Below are positions 1 through 11,335 of a DNA stretch of 64,000 nt, piece by piece. The DNA lies in assembly GCA_963277665.1 (NCBI GenBank), contig OY728123.1:633390915-633454914 (forward strand), given 5' to 3'. The stretch's first letter is position 1; each line of letters opens with the position of its first letter. The notes under the pieces are model-generated. The model searched no databases. It saw only the letters and a program-made list of their open reading frames with translations, and was not told where the DNA came from. The position numbers and the translations under genes are program-made. This DNA comes from Viscum album (lineage: Eukaryota > Streptophyta > Magnoliopsida > Santalales > Viscaceae).

Positions 1-874
1 GACAACGACTTCTCCACCGCCATGAGCATTATTTTAGTTTTGGCTTCTTCTACAAGCCATACCTTCTTTTTAAAAGAAAATTAAATACCATGTTTTACTT
101 TTCTTTTATTTTGGTATTGAAAATGGTTTTCATAATTTGTTTATATCAATGTGTTGTATTGATATCTTGTGATTGAATGGTGGAAATGTTATGTTTCCTT
201 TATGCATGTTTTATGTGATACGATTATGTTGAGGTTCTTGGGAATTATTATGAAGACGGGTGGTTCCGTGATAAACTAAGGGTAGGTAAGCCCGATATAG
301 CTCTCCAATGAATTGGGTAATGTGAAGGAGTGAAACATTAAGGTTTCTCTGAAGAGATTTAGGGAATATACTATGATGTGTATTCCAAACGTAACCAAGA
401 GGGTTACTCCCTACGTAAGAATGTTATGAATGCCTCATGTTACCTTTATTTCTTATGATTTATATGATTTATTCATGATTTGATGAGGTATGTTTTATGG
501 GTAAAGTATGATTTTATTCTTATGTATATATGAACTCATGTTTCCTTTCTATATTTTTTTATAACCCATACTGAGCTTTTTATGCTCATCCCATGTTTTT
601 TTGAAATGTTTTTCACAGGTCAAGGGAAAGGAACATGATATGATGATAGTGTCAAGGAAGTGTCAAGAAAGAATCCATGTTTTATTTTAAATATGTTCCA
701 ATGATGGGACAAAATGAATACTATCTTTATTTAACCACTTTGTTTAAATGCGGAATGTAATGCAAGTTTTATGATGTAATTATCTAAAACTCTAAACCTG
801 AAAATATCCTCAATGTGCAATCTTGTAATAACTCAAGATTAAGTAAGGTTTAAGGCTGGGGCCTTATAATGACA
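1..874 (+). repeat. Truncated LTR-like fragment (R/U5 side)
   Basis: This stretch has the texture of the downstream half of a gypsy LTR. A block at about 240-430 (ggttccgtgat, caatgaattgggtaa) recalls the R/U5 portion of Element 1 at about 5700-5860. The short 'actgagctttttatgctca' phrase near 570 recalls the 'actg..catttgagctcaccc' phrase near 6130. It ends in ggggccttataatgaca, a plausible LTR 3' end finishing in CA at 874. No primer site or polypurine tract adjoins it and its left part is outside the window. Assignment is by eye only. Confidence 0.42.
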
Positions 875-1595
875 CTATAAAAAAATGTCATCATTTCTGA
901 ATCACATTGAACCACAACTATATCCCTTTTTAAAAAACATTTAAATAACTAGAATATAGAACATTAATCATATGGACGGTAATTGGATATGTTTTGATAT
1001 TATTATTTGTATTATGGGGGATCACCCTGTATCGTAATCTATATGAGATTTGGTTAGACTATACTATATGGTGGTGGTGCATACAAATGGTTGATGTCAC
1101 AATATATAATATACAAATCATTAAATTTATATTTCTATATAAAGATTTAAATATACTGATCTATGGTTTCACATCACACCATTGTAAATCCTATCCACTA
1201 TATTTCACAATCAATATCATATCCAAAAATAATAATCATAATATATATTTTTAATGATTAAACAAAAAAATTTATATTAATTTTTTACATGCCCATAATT
1301 TCATTTCAAATAAATGTTTTAATACCAACATAATTCATTTACCAGATTTTAAAATCTATCCCATCCTATTTCTATTTATTTCGTGAGAAATATATCTTAT
1401 TTTTAAACATATATAATAAATTAATTCATTATATATTTTGATAAAATATAATATCATCAATAGAATCCTGTCATCCTCAATACACATACATCCCTATTTA
1501 TAATTAACAATGATGACCATTCTTGAATAAAAATTATAGTGTTAGGTAATAAATTTATAAAATCCAAAATAATAATATTACATAGTGACCATATA
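875..1595. other. AT-rich spacer, nothing recognised
   Basis: AT-rich sequence between the LTR-like fragment and Element 1. An 86-codon open frame at 994-1254 has no motif and is expected by chance at this base composition. No RNA gene or transposon end was seen. Confidence 0.6.
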
Positions 1596-3957
1596 TGTAA
1601 AAAATCGTGGTTTTATAAGATATATTCTTTTTACTATTCTATTGTACGCTACCCCAATATTATCTTTCACTATATGCAACACCGTATTAGCTTGTAGTAT
1701 AAGAAACACTAATCATGGATCATGTTACACATAATTTCAAGTTTGTTTAATAGTAGTTATTCTACGAAACATTGAGTATATATATATATATATTCAATTT
1801 ATAAATGAAATATGGTTGGATTTTGTTATACACAACAACAAAGGAGTCTTGCACTACAGGTAACCCTGACTTGGCTTGCATTACACGCAATCACGACCTT
1901 CCTCGACAGCTTGTGTTGTACACAATACCGGGTTTCACTAAACAACGATATATAATTTTAGTATTATTATGAACTAGCCGTTATGAATAGTATATAGTAA
2001 TGTTTGAATTTTATAACATTATTATTCATCTTATACATTTTTCATAACATGGTATAAGAACAAAATAAATTTTTCGGGTAAAATAAGTATTTTTCAAAAA
2101 ATGCAGTTATGCCGCCTCTTGATGGCTCACACACATTAAATCTAATTTTTTACATAATTATAAGTTAAATTTGACAAAATAAAATTCTTCTCTGGAATTA
2201 GGATATAAAAAAAATTGATAAAGTTTTCATATTATTATGACAACTTTCAAATTTTAATGAATATTAAAACATGCTATATTTTAATTAAAAACAATTATTT
2301 TCAGCATCATATTTTATATGGTTAAATTATAATATTTAATTTTTTTAAGTATAAATAGAATATATTTTTACCATTTAATATAACGTATGTCATTAGAATT
2401 GATTTTACATTGAATTCATAGGTAAAATCATTTCAATATTTTACAATGTTTTAAATTTTAAAACTCATTTTCTTAACAACGGGATTAATATTAAATTAAT
2501 TTCTGGAACTCCTGTGGTATTAATTAGGAAAAATTGATTCCATATTTGGAATCATTAGGTCCAAATTATGTTAATAAGATACTTTTTATTTTTAGGAATT
2601 ATGAATAGTAACTACGGTAAATTTTATTTACGATAGTTAAAGGTAAATCGGTTAATTAAGGGTACATATAATATTCTAAAATTAACCTAACACTTGTCAT
2701 TGTATAATTGGATGATTTTATTTTTCCCTAAATCATTATTGGGTCTAAATTGAATCTATTGTAACCCACTTGTATTTGATTATGACCTTTATTTTATTTT
2801 ATTTAAAGGAAAGTGAAATATTTCTCACTCAGACTTTAATATTTAAAGTATTATTAATATAAGGTTATAGAAAATATAAATATGGTTATAAATACTAATT
2901 TCTAATCTAAGATGTTTTTATATATAATTGTAATCTATTTGTAATTTTTAAGAGTTATTTAATTACCTTATTATCTTATACATTAATGATGCATAAATTA
3001 TTTATTTAGTGAAAAATCAATAATATAGTTTTTATTGAAATATTAATACATATCAAAAGTCCCTAAAATATGAAAAAAAACATATTTTTAGTGTATGTAT
3101 GAACCCTAATCATGCACTGAATTAATTTTGGACCATTTGGATTCTTATTATGGCGATTATGACAATTATATAATTTTATTTTAAATGATTCCAAAGTTGT
3201 CACCTTCATAAATTAATAAATATAACAATTTACATGTTGTTATTTTAAGATGATAAATTCTAGTAAAATCATTATTATAAAATCTTTAATATTTATCTTC
3301 ATCATAGGATTTTATTTTAAATTTTTTATGCAACAAATAAGTATATTAAATAACTATACAAAAATGTTGTACTAATTATTTTATTAAGAGATATTCCAAA
3401 TAAATGGTTTTAAATATATTAAAATAAATATTATATGAACTATTTAATGTGCTCCAAGAATTTTCAAGAAAAATTTGAAATGGTAGGAATCTATTAAATA
3501 TTTATTTTGGTATATATCTACTATGTGGATTTTATTTAAATTAAAATAAATGAATAATTTAAAAATTCACACTATTATTATTTTATAAAAATAACATATT
3601 ATAAAATTGTTAAAAAATCACAAAACTATTTAAAATTAGAAATTGAAATTTATATGGTCTGAAATTCCATTAATTATCCAATTATGGACAATTCACAACA
3701 CATAAGTAATTGTTTATAACAATATAAAATATAGAATCTTATAACCACAAATAAAATTAAATAGATTAAATGAGGATAAATCAAGTTGATAATTTTTAAA
3801 ATAAATTACCACCATGTCTAAATTTTATTTGTTGATGATATTACAATAATATATCATCTATTATTGTATTTGGATCATTTTTGATGTTTTTATGTGGGGA
3901 TTGAATTTATTATAAATTAATATTTTTGAGGTTTCCGAAAGTGCCCCTCTCCTCCCT

Positions 3958-3965
3958 TATAAAAA
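3958..3965 (+). promoter_or_regulatory. TATA box of Element 1 5' LTR
   Basis: TATAAAAA sits in a GC-richer block (cctctcctccc before it, gggcacccc after it) that is among the best conserved parts of all four long LTRs. A pyrimidine-rich stretch with ctcatctaca about 25-35 nt downstream is a plausible transcription start. The start itself is inferred. Confidence 0.7.
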
Positions 3966-4288
3966 GGGCACCCCTTCCCTCTCATCTACACACCATTTGG
4001 AGCCCTGATGCTCTGCCTACCCCTTCCAATTAATATTTTAAACCTCTCTAGTTAAATCATAGAGGTTCTGGTCTTCTCAAAAAACCAACTATAGTGCCCT
4101 AAAATGATGTTTAAAGGAGGTCCGTCGAGGAAGAGGTAATCTCTTCAACCGACTCTTTCATGTTACTTTCTTCTTATACTTACTCTTTTTTAGTTGTTTC
4201 ATTATAAAGTAATAACATAAGTATTAATTATATACTGATATGTTATTATAAATATGAAACATCCCTATTTAACCTTCTATCCATCCTA

Positions 4289-4745
4289 ATAAAAATGAAA
4301 TCACCGCACGTGCGTACGTAGGGAATATCATCGCTACGCCGTGGTGTAATCTGTTTTTCCAACACCACCTTACTTAGATGGGTATAATGGTGTAATGAAT
4401 AAGTATATATGAATATTATAACATCATAATGATTCTATGATATTATATCATCCACTCCAATTCCATTCAATAAATATGGGAACGATATCATCGCTCCTGC
4501 GTACGTACGGATTATCGTCTCCACGACGCGATAAGATTCATTTTCCATGTTAACAATTCAAGAATGATTATAAAGTATATATAATAAGTAATAATGAAAT
4601 ATATGACATAATAATGCTACTGTATTAATGTATAAATATATATATATATTTCATCTACTTAATTCCATTCAAGTCAATAAGGAAAAGAAAACATCGTTCA
4701 TGCATACGTACGGCCTACCGTCTCCATGAACGGTGTATTTCATTT
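4289..4745 (+). repeat. Three spaced palindromes in Element 1 5' LTR (4289-4360, 4478-4546, 4681-4745)
   Basis: Each unit is about 65-72 bp with a central CGTACGTACGG-like core, followed in the second and third units by a CGTCTCCA half. Imperfect arms flank the core and pair with each other: caccgcacg with cgccgtggtg in the first, atcatcgctc with cgacgcgataa in the second, cgttcatg with catgaacg in the third. The arms therefore differ between units while remaining self-complementary. The first unit has a disrupted core here (aatatcatcgctacg). The units are spaced about 190-200 bp apart, roughly 330-790 bp downstream of the TATA box, so they should be transcribed into the leader RNA. Confidence 0.85.
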
Positions 4746-6375
4746 CATTTATCTATCTTTATATATATATATACTAAATATATATGATATATAAATCATG
4801 ATTTATATTCTGGAATTAATTAAATCATTATATAATTGATAATAATATCAAGAACAGAAAGTCCAAACACGTACGATAAATAAAATGATTTTACCCAAAA
4901 TGCTGATTTAACATGGAATTTACAAACGAATGGGTAATATAATGTCATAAGTGAACCATATATGATATCATAACAATGAATATGATTCTTTAATAAATCA
5001 ATGTCATTATTTAAATCATTATACAGGAGTTTGGGATACGTACAGAGCATATTGGTCCTTAGGTAAGGGATAATTATTCCAATCTCATTCTTATCCAAGA
5101 TTGTTTATTCGTAAGTATTTACTGTGGTTATATTTATCATCCATGTCCATGTTTTCTTGAAATGATTTAATAAAATATTTACTATTCATACATGTATTTT
5201 TGAATTCATTTTACCCCATTTTGACTTTTACTATGATTAATGGAAGGAATCTTTCTTTTGTTTACCACATGATGTACTTTTTGAATTTTCTGACAGAAGT
5301 ACGAGGAGAATGTTTTTTAACTTATATAGCATGACCAGATTTTTACAGTTTCATAACGACAAATTTTAATAAATACTCCACTACAATATTTCATTATTAT
5401 TTTCAATAAAATCATTTTCTTTTCAAACTACATAGCATTTTGTGAAAAGAAAATGATTTTGAAAAGAAATGATATTTTCTTCATGAATTCATTTCAAGGG
5501 TTTTATCAAAACCAATTTCCATCTAAGTTGACATTATTTCATATGTGTATGTTTCAAGTATAATGTATCTATGCTTTTTATGGTTTCACTTTTCTTATGA
5601 TGAAATGATATCCATTTGGTTTATATAGATTATGTTATGATGAGATGATGGTTGTGAAACCCATTTTATTCATTGGGTTATGATGAGTGATGAATGTTTA
5701 TGTTATGGCACACGTAAGAATGATTTAATTATGAGATTGGTGGGACATATATCTCACTCTAATTCATTGGGTAAAGATTTATATCTCATGAGATAGTCAT
5801 GCCTGGAACTGTAACTTAATCTGGTTCCGTGATATAGGACATGAACGAGGAGTGAACTCGATTCATAAAGGGACTTTGTCTATTAAGATGGTCTTGGCAG
5901 CAACGTCTTGACTACTATGGAAATCATAAAATGTGATTAATGGTTGCCAAAATTACATGATTTATTCCCATGAAATTTTATCATGATTGATGATCTATTA
6001 TGATCTATGACTTACGTACTTCCATGTTTTATGTCATTACTCAAAATTTTGATATTTAAATATTATGTTCATGTTTTGATGTTCAAATGTATATGGTTTG
6101 TTTTCTTTTCTCCATGATTACCCTTACTGTGCATTTGAGCTCACCCTTTATATTTTTTCTTTCCCCATGATATAAATAATGGTTTTTGGTAAGAAAAAAA
6201 ATGATGATCTTTATGGGAGATGTTGAAGATATTTCACCCATATTAGAAGATTATATTCCGAGTTTCCAAAGACACTAAATTATTACGATCCTTTAGTGTC
6301 TGTTGTTGTTATGTATTAATTATTCCGAAAAAGTAAAATAATGTCCATGTACGTCAAGTTCGGGGTCTCTATAGT

Positions 6376-6387
6376 TGGTATCAGTGG
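6376..6387 (+). promoter_or_regulatory. Primer binding site, Element 1
   Basis: TGGTATCAGTGG lies 2 nt after the LTR end. The first nine bases match the 3' end complement of initiator methionine tRNA used by most plant gypsy elements. Element 2 has the same site at the same 2-nt spacing. Confidence 0.85.
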
Positions 6388-6456
6388 AATGGTTTAGTTA
6401 ACCTTTGGAAACTAGGATACAAAAACTTCAGTGAGATCCCTAGAGATATTTCTAAG

Positions 6457-6629
6457 GTATGTCTAGGGATGTCCATAAGGTTAAGTATAATTATAGGTTA
6501 TAGTACTATAATTAAGGTAACGATCCTAGAATAAAACCTAAGATGTTATATTTTGAAGGTACTCCCCCTTTATTATGTTGTTTTCCTAGAATGATTTTTT
6601 CCTCTCACACTATTCTTTTTTGTTTATAG
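6457..6629 (+). other. Candidate leader intron, Element 1
   Basis: A near-consensus donor AAG|GTATGT is at 6454-6462 and a T-rich stretch ending in TAG at 6614-6629. The 173-nt interval lies between the primer site and the start of gag homology. Element 2 has the same donor and an acceptor-like TTTTAG exactly at its gag ATG, 174 nt apart. Conservation of both ends supports an intron, but no transcript evidence is available. Confidence 0.4.
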
Positions 6630-7170
6630 AAAATTGCTGGAAATAGGATGATTCATGATAATGGATGATATGCTGGACAATGGAATGATATTCTTCTTGA
6701 GCAACAAAATGAAATGGGATTTGTAAGTCCAAACATCATTATTATTCCTAATCAGTAATCTCCTAACATGATCAATAATATCAACATTGGTAATTTTCCT
6801 GACTCGGCTAATAAGTGAAAGATGGAATTTCATGATGATCATAGAAGAAAGAAAGCTCAATTTCCCTCATGTAAATCATGTGGGAAGAGTAATCATGGAG
6901 AATGTTTCAAAGGAACTAGAATATGCTTTGGGTGTGTAAAAGAAGGACACAAATCCATTAAGTGTAAATGAAATGGTTATGTTATCACCATGGACAGGGA
7001 TAATGGTATTTCTACAACATCAACAATGATTAATTGTTTTAGATGTGGAATTTATGGGAATTATGCAAACCAATTCCCTAAGGGAAAGTCTCATAAAGAG
7101 AATCAGCATGGTCATATGGGTAGTATGTATGTTGATGATGATAAAAAGACTACAAATGATATGTGAGATG
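6630..7170 (+). pseudogene. gag remnant of Element 1 (N-terminus plus zinc knuckles, capsid deleted)
   Basis: The first part (about 6630-6720) aligns with the start of Element 2 gag, and the sequence then jumps to the nucleocapsid. Two intact CX2CX4HX4C zinc knuckles are readable: CKSCGKSNHGEC from 6870 and CFGCVKEGHKSIKC at 6924-6965, with a stop (TGA) two codons later. A third, CFRCGIYGNYANQF from about 7038, has Asn in place of His and Phe in place of the last Cys. The central capsid region present in Element 2 is missing. Zinc knuckles bind the genomic RNA during packaging. This copy cannot make a complete Gag. Confidence 0.8.
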
Positions 7171-7489
7171 AAAGAATTGTTCAAGATCTGTCAATGGTTT
7201 AAGAAGGTAGTGTAATGATTGTATGTTTATTAAGAGTTATGTTGTATAGGTAACTTAATGATAATATAGAAAAAATAATCATCTAAGTATTGTTACACTA
7301 TTGTCTTTCCTTGAGTTTTTGAAAGTATATTATGAATGATACCGGTAACCATCAAAGGTTATTCAAATATTTTTGGAAGGTAGATGATATGTGCATAATG
7401 AAAGGATAAAGAGATAATGAGATTTTTATAGTATTAATGAGCTCATGACTGGTATAAGTACAAATTGATATCATGGTTTGAGTATATAG

Positions 7490-7790
7490 AAATTTGGGAT
7501 TTTGGTATGTGGAAAGAGTTAACTTTTGACAGCGTTCATGTTTTCACTAAGGATCAAGGGGTATTCATTTTTCAAGAGAATACATGATTAAGGTATTCAC
7601 ATGTTTATAATTTGACCAAAAAGATATATAGTATGATATATGGGGGATAAATGATGGAATTCACATGCTTTATTGATGAAATTTCTACTAATTTTTTTCT
7701 TTATACTATGAGTTTGGACAGAAGCATTTTGGATAAGCCTAATGATTGGAAGGAATTATGTTAGACATAAGTTCGTATTGTTTAAGGCTA
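7490..7790 (+). other. Conserved post-gag block of unknown identity, Element 1
   Basis: Readable segments here (DFGMWKELTFDSVHVFTK near 7500-7550 and LYTMSLDRSILDK near 7700-7740) recur almost residue for residue in Element 2 at about 24255-24000, minus strand. Stops interrupt both copies. I do not recognise a protease, reverse transcriptase, integrase or envelope motif. It may be a remnant of a gene after gag, or the DNA itself may be what is conserved. Confidence 0.5.
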
Positions 7791-7859
7791 GAACTTTTTT
7801 TCAATATTATTGATGGGATGTTATAATATTATAGTTTTATAAATATGATAACCCATAGG

Positions 7860-7960
7860 ACGGTCGATAACCTATTGTTTTAGACAAGGTTGCGGTAATC
7901 GAACCCACAAACGACGTGCGACATGCCATTATCGCCTACCACTAGCCTACATGACATCCC
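7860..7960 (-). other. tRNA-like / SINE-head sequence, antisense within Element 1
   Basis: On the minus strand an A-box-like TAGGCTAGTGG starts at 7949 and a B-box-like GGTTCGATTAC starts at 7905. The 44-nt spacing is that of an intronless tRNA. The TTCGATT loop has a decayed T stem on its 3' side. No matching acceptor stem is visible, so this is not a functional tRNA. It lies at the same internal place and in the same antisense orientation as the better copy in Element 2 at 23805-23925. Confidence 0.6.
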
Positions 7961-8594
7961 TGGTTATTATAAACTAGTTTTATTTTATTATGCGGTATGA
8001 TAGATGATGTGTAAGTCCATTTTTGCAACAATATATGATTAACCTCACCATATATGGACTTATGTATATTTGATAACATTTTAGAACCTTTTTTTGAGAC
8101 ATTTGGAATAACCCATCATTCTATCACATGATCTGCTAACACTTAACGAATAACAAATTAAACTTCATTTCATAAAGAGATGAAGAAGAAATTATTCAAG
8201 GCACACAATATAGTGAGATTGTACCAAAATATTGTAAGTATTTCTTTTAATTCATCAAATTTAGCGAAATGATCTTGAAAACCAAAAATGTTGTCCTAGT
8301 GGTCTTATATCTGATGAATCAGATGGTACCGTTGATCATCAAAAATTTATGGCTTTGTGATTGTTGGATTTTTCATAGTCTTGTTCTCTACCACTCTCCA
8401 TCAAAATTTGATTGTTAGATTTCTCTTCAATATCCATATTTTCACCTATGTTTTCCTATCTGGAAACCTAGTGATTAGATAATTTTGGTAACCATTACAT
8501 TTCATATTTTAGTTCTTAAAGATATGTTTTGGAATTCTTTCTTACAATTTGGGTTTCTATGAAAGAAACTCTCATGTAATAAACCATTTATAAC

Positions 8595-8638
8595 CCCGAA
8601 CAATTTTGAGGACGAAATTAATTTTATGGGGGGTAGAA
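8595..8638 (+). promoter_or_regulatory. Polypurine tract and pol-tail remnant, Element 1
   Basis: GGGGGGTAGAA at 8628-8638 directly precedes the 3' LTR and would prime plus-strand DNA synthesis. Just upstream, NNFEDEINFMGGR can be read. It resembles the short acidic tail at the end of plant gypsy polyproteins, so the element descends from one that had pol. Confidence 0.8.
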
Positions 8639-10552
8639 TTTCACAATCCAAGATTTTATAAGATATATTCTTCTTAATCCTCTATTGTACTCTACACCAA
8701 TATTATCTTTCACTATACGCAACACTATATTAGCTTGCAGCATACGCAACACTAATCCTGGATCCTGTTACACACAATTTTTAGTTTTTTGGTAGTAGTT
8801 ATTCTACGCAAAATTGAGTATATATATATGTATATTAAATGTATAAATGAAATATGGTTATATTTTTTTATATGCAACAACAAAGGAGTCTTCCTCTACA
8901 TGCAACCCTGACTTGGATTGCATTAAACGCAATCACGACCTTCCTCGACAGCGTGTGTTGTACGCAATTCTAGGTTTCACTAAATAGTGATATATTATTA
9001 TAATATTATTATGAACTAGACGTTATGAATAGTATAAAATAAAATTTTAATATGATAAAATTATTATTCATCTTACACATTTTTTATAACATGTTATAAG
9101 AAGAAAATAAATTTTACTTGTAAAATAATTATTTTTTGAAAAACTCAGTTATGCCGCCTTTTGATGGTGTACCCACTTTAAATATATTTTTTGAAATGCA
9201 TATATGTTGAATTTGAAAAAATAAAATTCTTCTCTGGAATCAGGATATAAAAATTTACTTTGGATAAAATTTTCATATTATTATGATAACATTCATATTT
9301 TAATGAATAGAAAAAACACGCTATATTTTAATTATAAACAACTTTTTTCATCATAATAATTTATATGTTTAAATTATAATATTGAATGATTTTAAAGTAT
9401 ATATAGAATAATGTTTTACCATTTAATATAACTTATGTCATTAACATTTATTTTACATTGAATTCATAGGTAAAATCATTTCAATCTTTTGCAATGTTTT
9501 ATCTTTTAAAACTCGTTTTCTTAACAAAGGGATTAATTTTAAATTAATTTCTGAAACTTCTATGATTTGAATTAGGAATATTGGATTCCATATTTGGAAT
9601 TAGTAGGTCAAAATTATGTTAATAAGATACTTTTTATTTTTAGGCATTATGAATAGTAACTACGGTAAATTTTATTTACCATAGTTAAACGTAAATCAGG
9701 TAATTAAGGGTAAATATAATATTATAAAATTACCCTAAAACTTTTCATAATATAATTTGATGATTATATATTTCCCTAAATCATACTTGAGTCGAAATTG
9801 AATATAATAGAACCCACTTGAATTTGATTATGACCATTAGTTTATTTTATTTAAAGGAAGCTGAAATATGTCTCACTCAAACATTAATAATTAAAGTATT
9901 TTTAATACAAGGTTATACAAAATATAAATTCAGTTATAAATACTCATTTGAAATCTAAAATGTTTTTATTTATCATTGTAATTTATTCTTAATTTTTAAG
10001 AGTTATTTAATTGCATTTTTATCTTATATGTTGATGATGCATAAATTATTTATTTAGTGAAAAATCAATAATATAGTTTTTATTGAAATAGTAATACATA
10101 TTAAAAGGCCCCAAAATCTGAACAAAACATATTGGTAGTGTATATATAAACCTTATTCATCCACTGGCAGAATTCTTGACCATTTGGATTCTTATTAAGG
10201 CGAGTATGACACTTATATTATTTTATTTTAAATGATTCCAATGTAGTCACCTTCATAATTTAATAAATACAACAATTTACATGTTGTTATTTTAAAATGA
10301 TAAATTCTAGTAAAATTATTATTATAAAATCTATGAGATTTATCTTCATCATAGGATTTTATTTTTAATTTTTATGCAACAAATAATTATATTAAATAAT
10401 TATAAAAAAATGTTGAAATAATTATTCTATTATGAGATATACCAAATAAATGGTTTTAAAAATATTAAAATATATATTATATGAACTATTTAATGTGTTC
10501 TACTAATTTTCTAGACAAATTTGATGTCTCCAAAAGTGCCCCTCTCCTCCCT

Positions 10553-10560
10553 TATAAAAA
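10553..10560 (+). promoter_or_regulatory. TATA box of Element 1 3' LTR
   Basis: TATAAAAA in the same cctctcctccc context as the 5' LTR copy. It could drive transcription into flanking DNA. Confidence 0.65.
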
Positions 10561-10883
10561 TGGCACCCCTTACCTATCCTCTACACATCATTTTGAGCCT
10601 TGAAGCTCAGGAAAACCCTACCAATTCCTCTTCTCAACCTCTCTAGTTATATCATACTGGTTCTGGTCATCTCAAAAGTCCAACACTAGTGCCCTAAGAA
10701 GACGTTTAAAGGAGGTCTGTCGAGGAAGAGGTAATCTCTTCTACGGACTCTTTCATGTTTTTTTCTTCTTATACTTCCTCTTATTTAGTTGTTTCATTAC
10801 AAAGTAATAACATCAGTATTACTTATATACTGATATGTTATTATAAACAGGAAACAACCCTATTTCACCTTTTATCCATTCTA

Positions 10884-11335
10884 CGGAAAATTAAATCACC
10901 GCACGTGCGTAAGTACGGAATACCGTCTCCACGCCGTGGTGTAATCAGTTTTTCCGCCACCACCATACTTGGATGGGTATAATGGTGTACATAATAACTA
11001 TATATGATTATTATAACATCATACTGATTTTAAGATATTATATAATCCACCCCAATTCCATTAAATATATATGGGAATGATATCATCGCTCGTGCGTACT
11101 TACAGATTGTCGTGTCCACGACGCGATGAGATTCAGTTTCCATGTTAACAATTCAAGAATGATTATAGAGTATATATAATAAGTAATAATGAAATATATG
11201 ACATAATAATGATACTGGATTTATGTATATATATATTTATGTCATCTAATTAATTCCATTCAAGTCAATAAGGAAAATAAAACAACGTTTATGTGTACGT
11301 ACGACCTACCATCTCCATGAATGGTGTATTTAATT
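10884..11335 (+). repeat. Three spaced palindromes in Element 1 3' LTR (10884-10956, 11073-11141, 11271-11335)
   Basis: Same order and spacing as in the 5' LTR. The first unit here is nearly complete: caccgcacg, core GTGCGTAAGTACGG..TACCGTCTCC, then acgccgtggtg. The second has arms atcatcgctcg and cgacgcgatga. The third has point changes (cgtttatg with catgaatg) that alter the two arms at matching positions, leaving one G-T pair. This is useful for testing whether the pairing is selected. Confidence 0.85.

Larger units (their letters stand above)
1596..6373 (+). repeat. Element 1 5' LTR (about 4.78 kb)
   Basis: It starts TGTAAAAAATCG and ends GGGTCTCTATA, where the expected final CA has become TA. 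It aligns with 8639-12966 over its whole length except about 3485-3928, which is missing from the 3' copy. From the TATA box at 3958, U3 is about 2.4 kb and R plus U5 about 2.4 kb. It contains three CpG-rich palindromes downstream of the promoter. A conserved splice-donor-like AAGAG|GTAAT sits at 4131-4140, about 180 nt after the TATA box. Confidence 0.88.

Noticed and set aside
4820..5098. Minus-strand frame of 92 codons, with a similar 76-codon frame at 11410-11640, as a possible conserved antisense gene
   Set aside because: The two frames are the same LTR position in two copies of one element, so similarity is expected. In Element 2 the corresponding frame is interrupted. No motif and no evidence of selection on codons.
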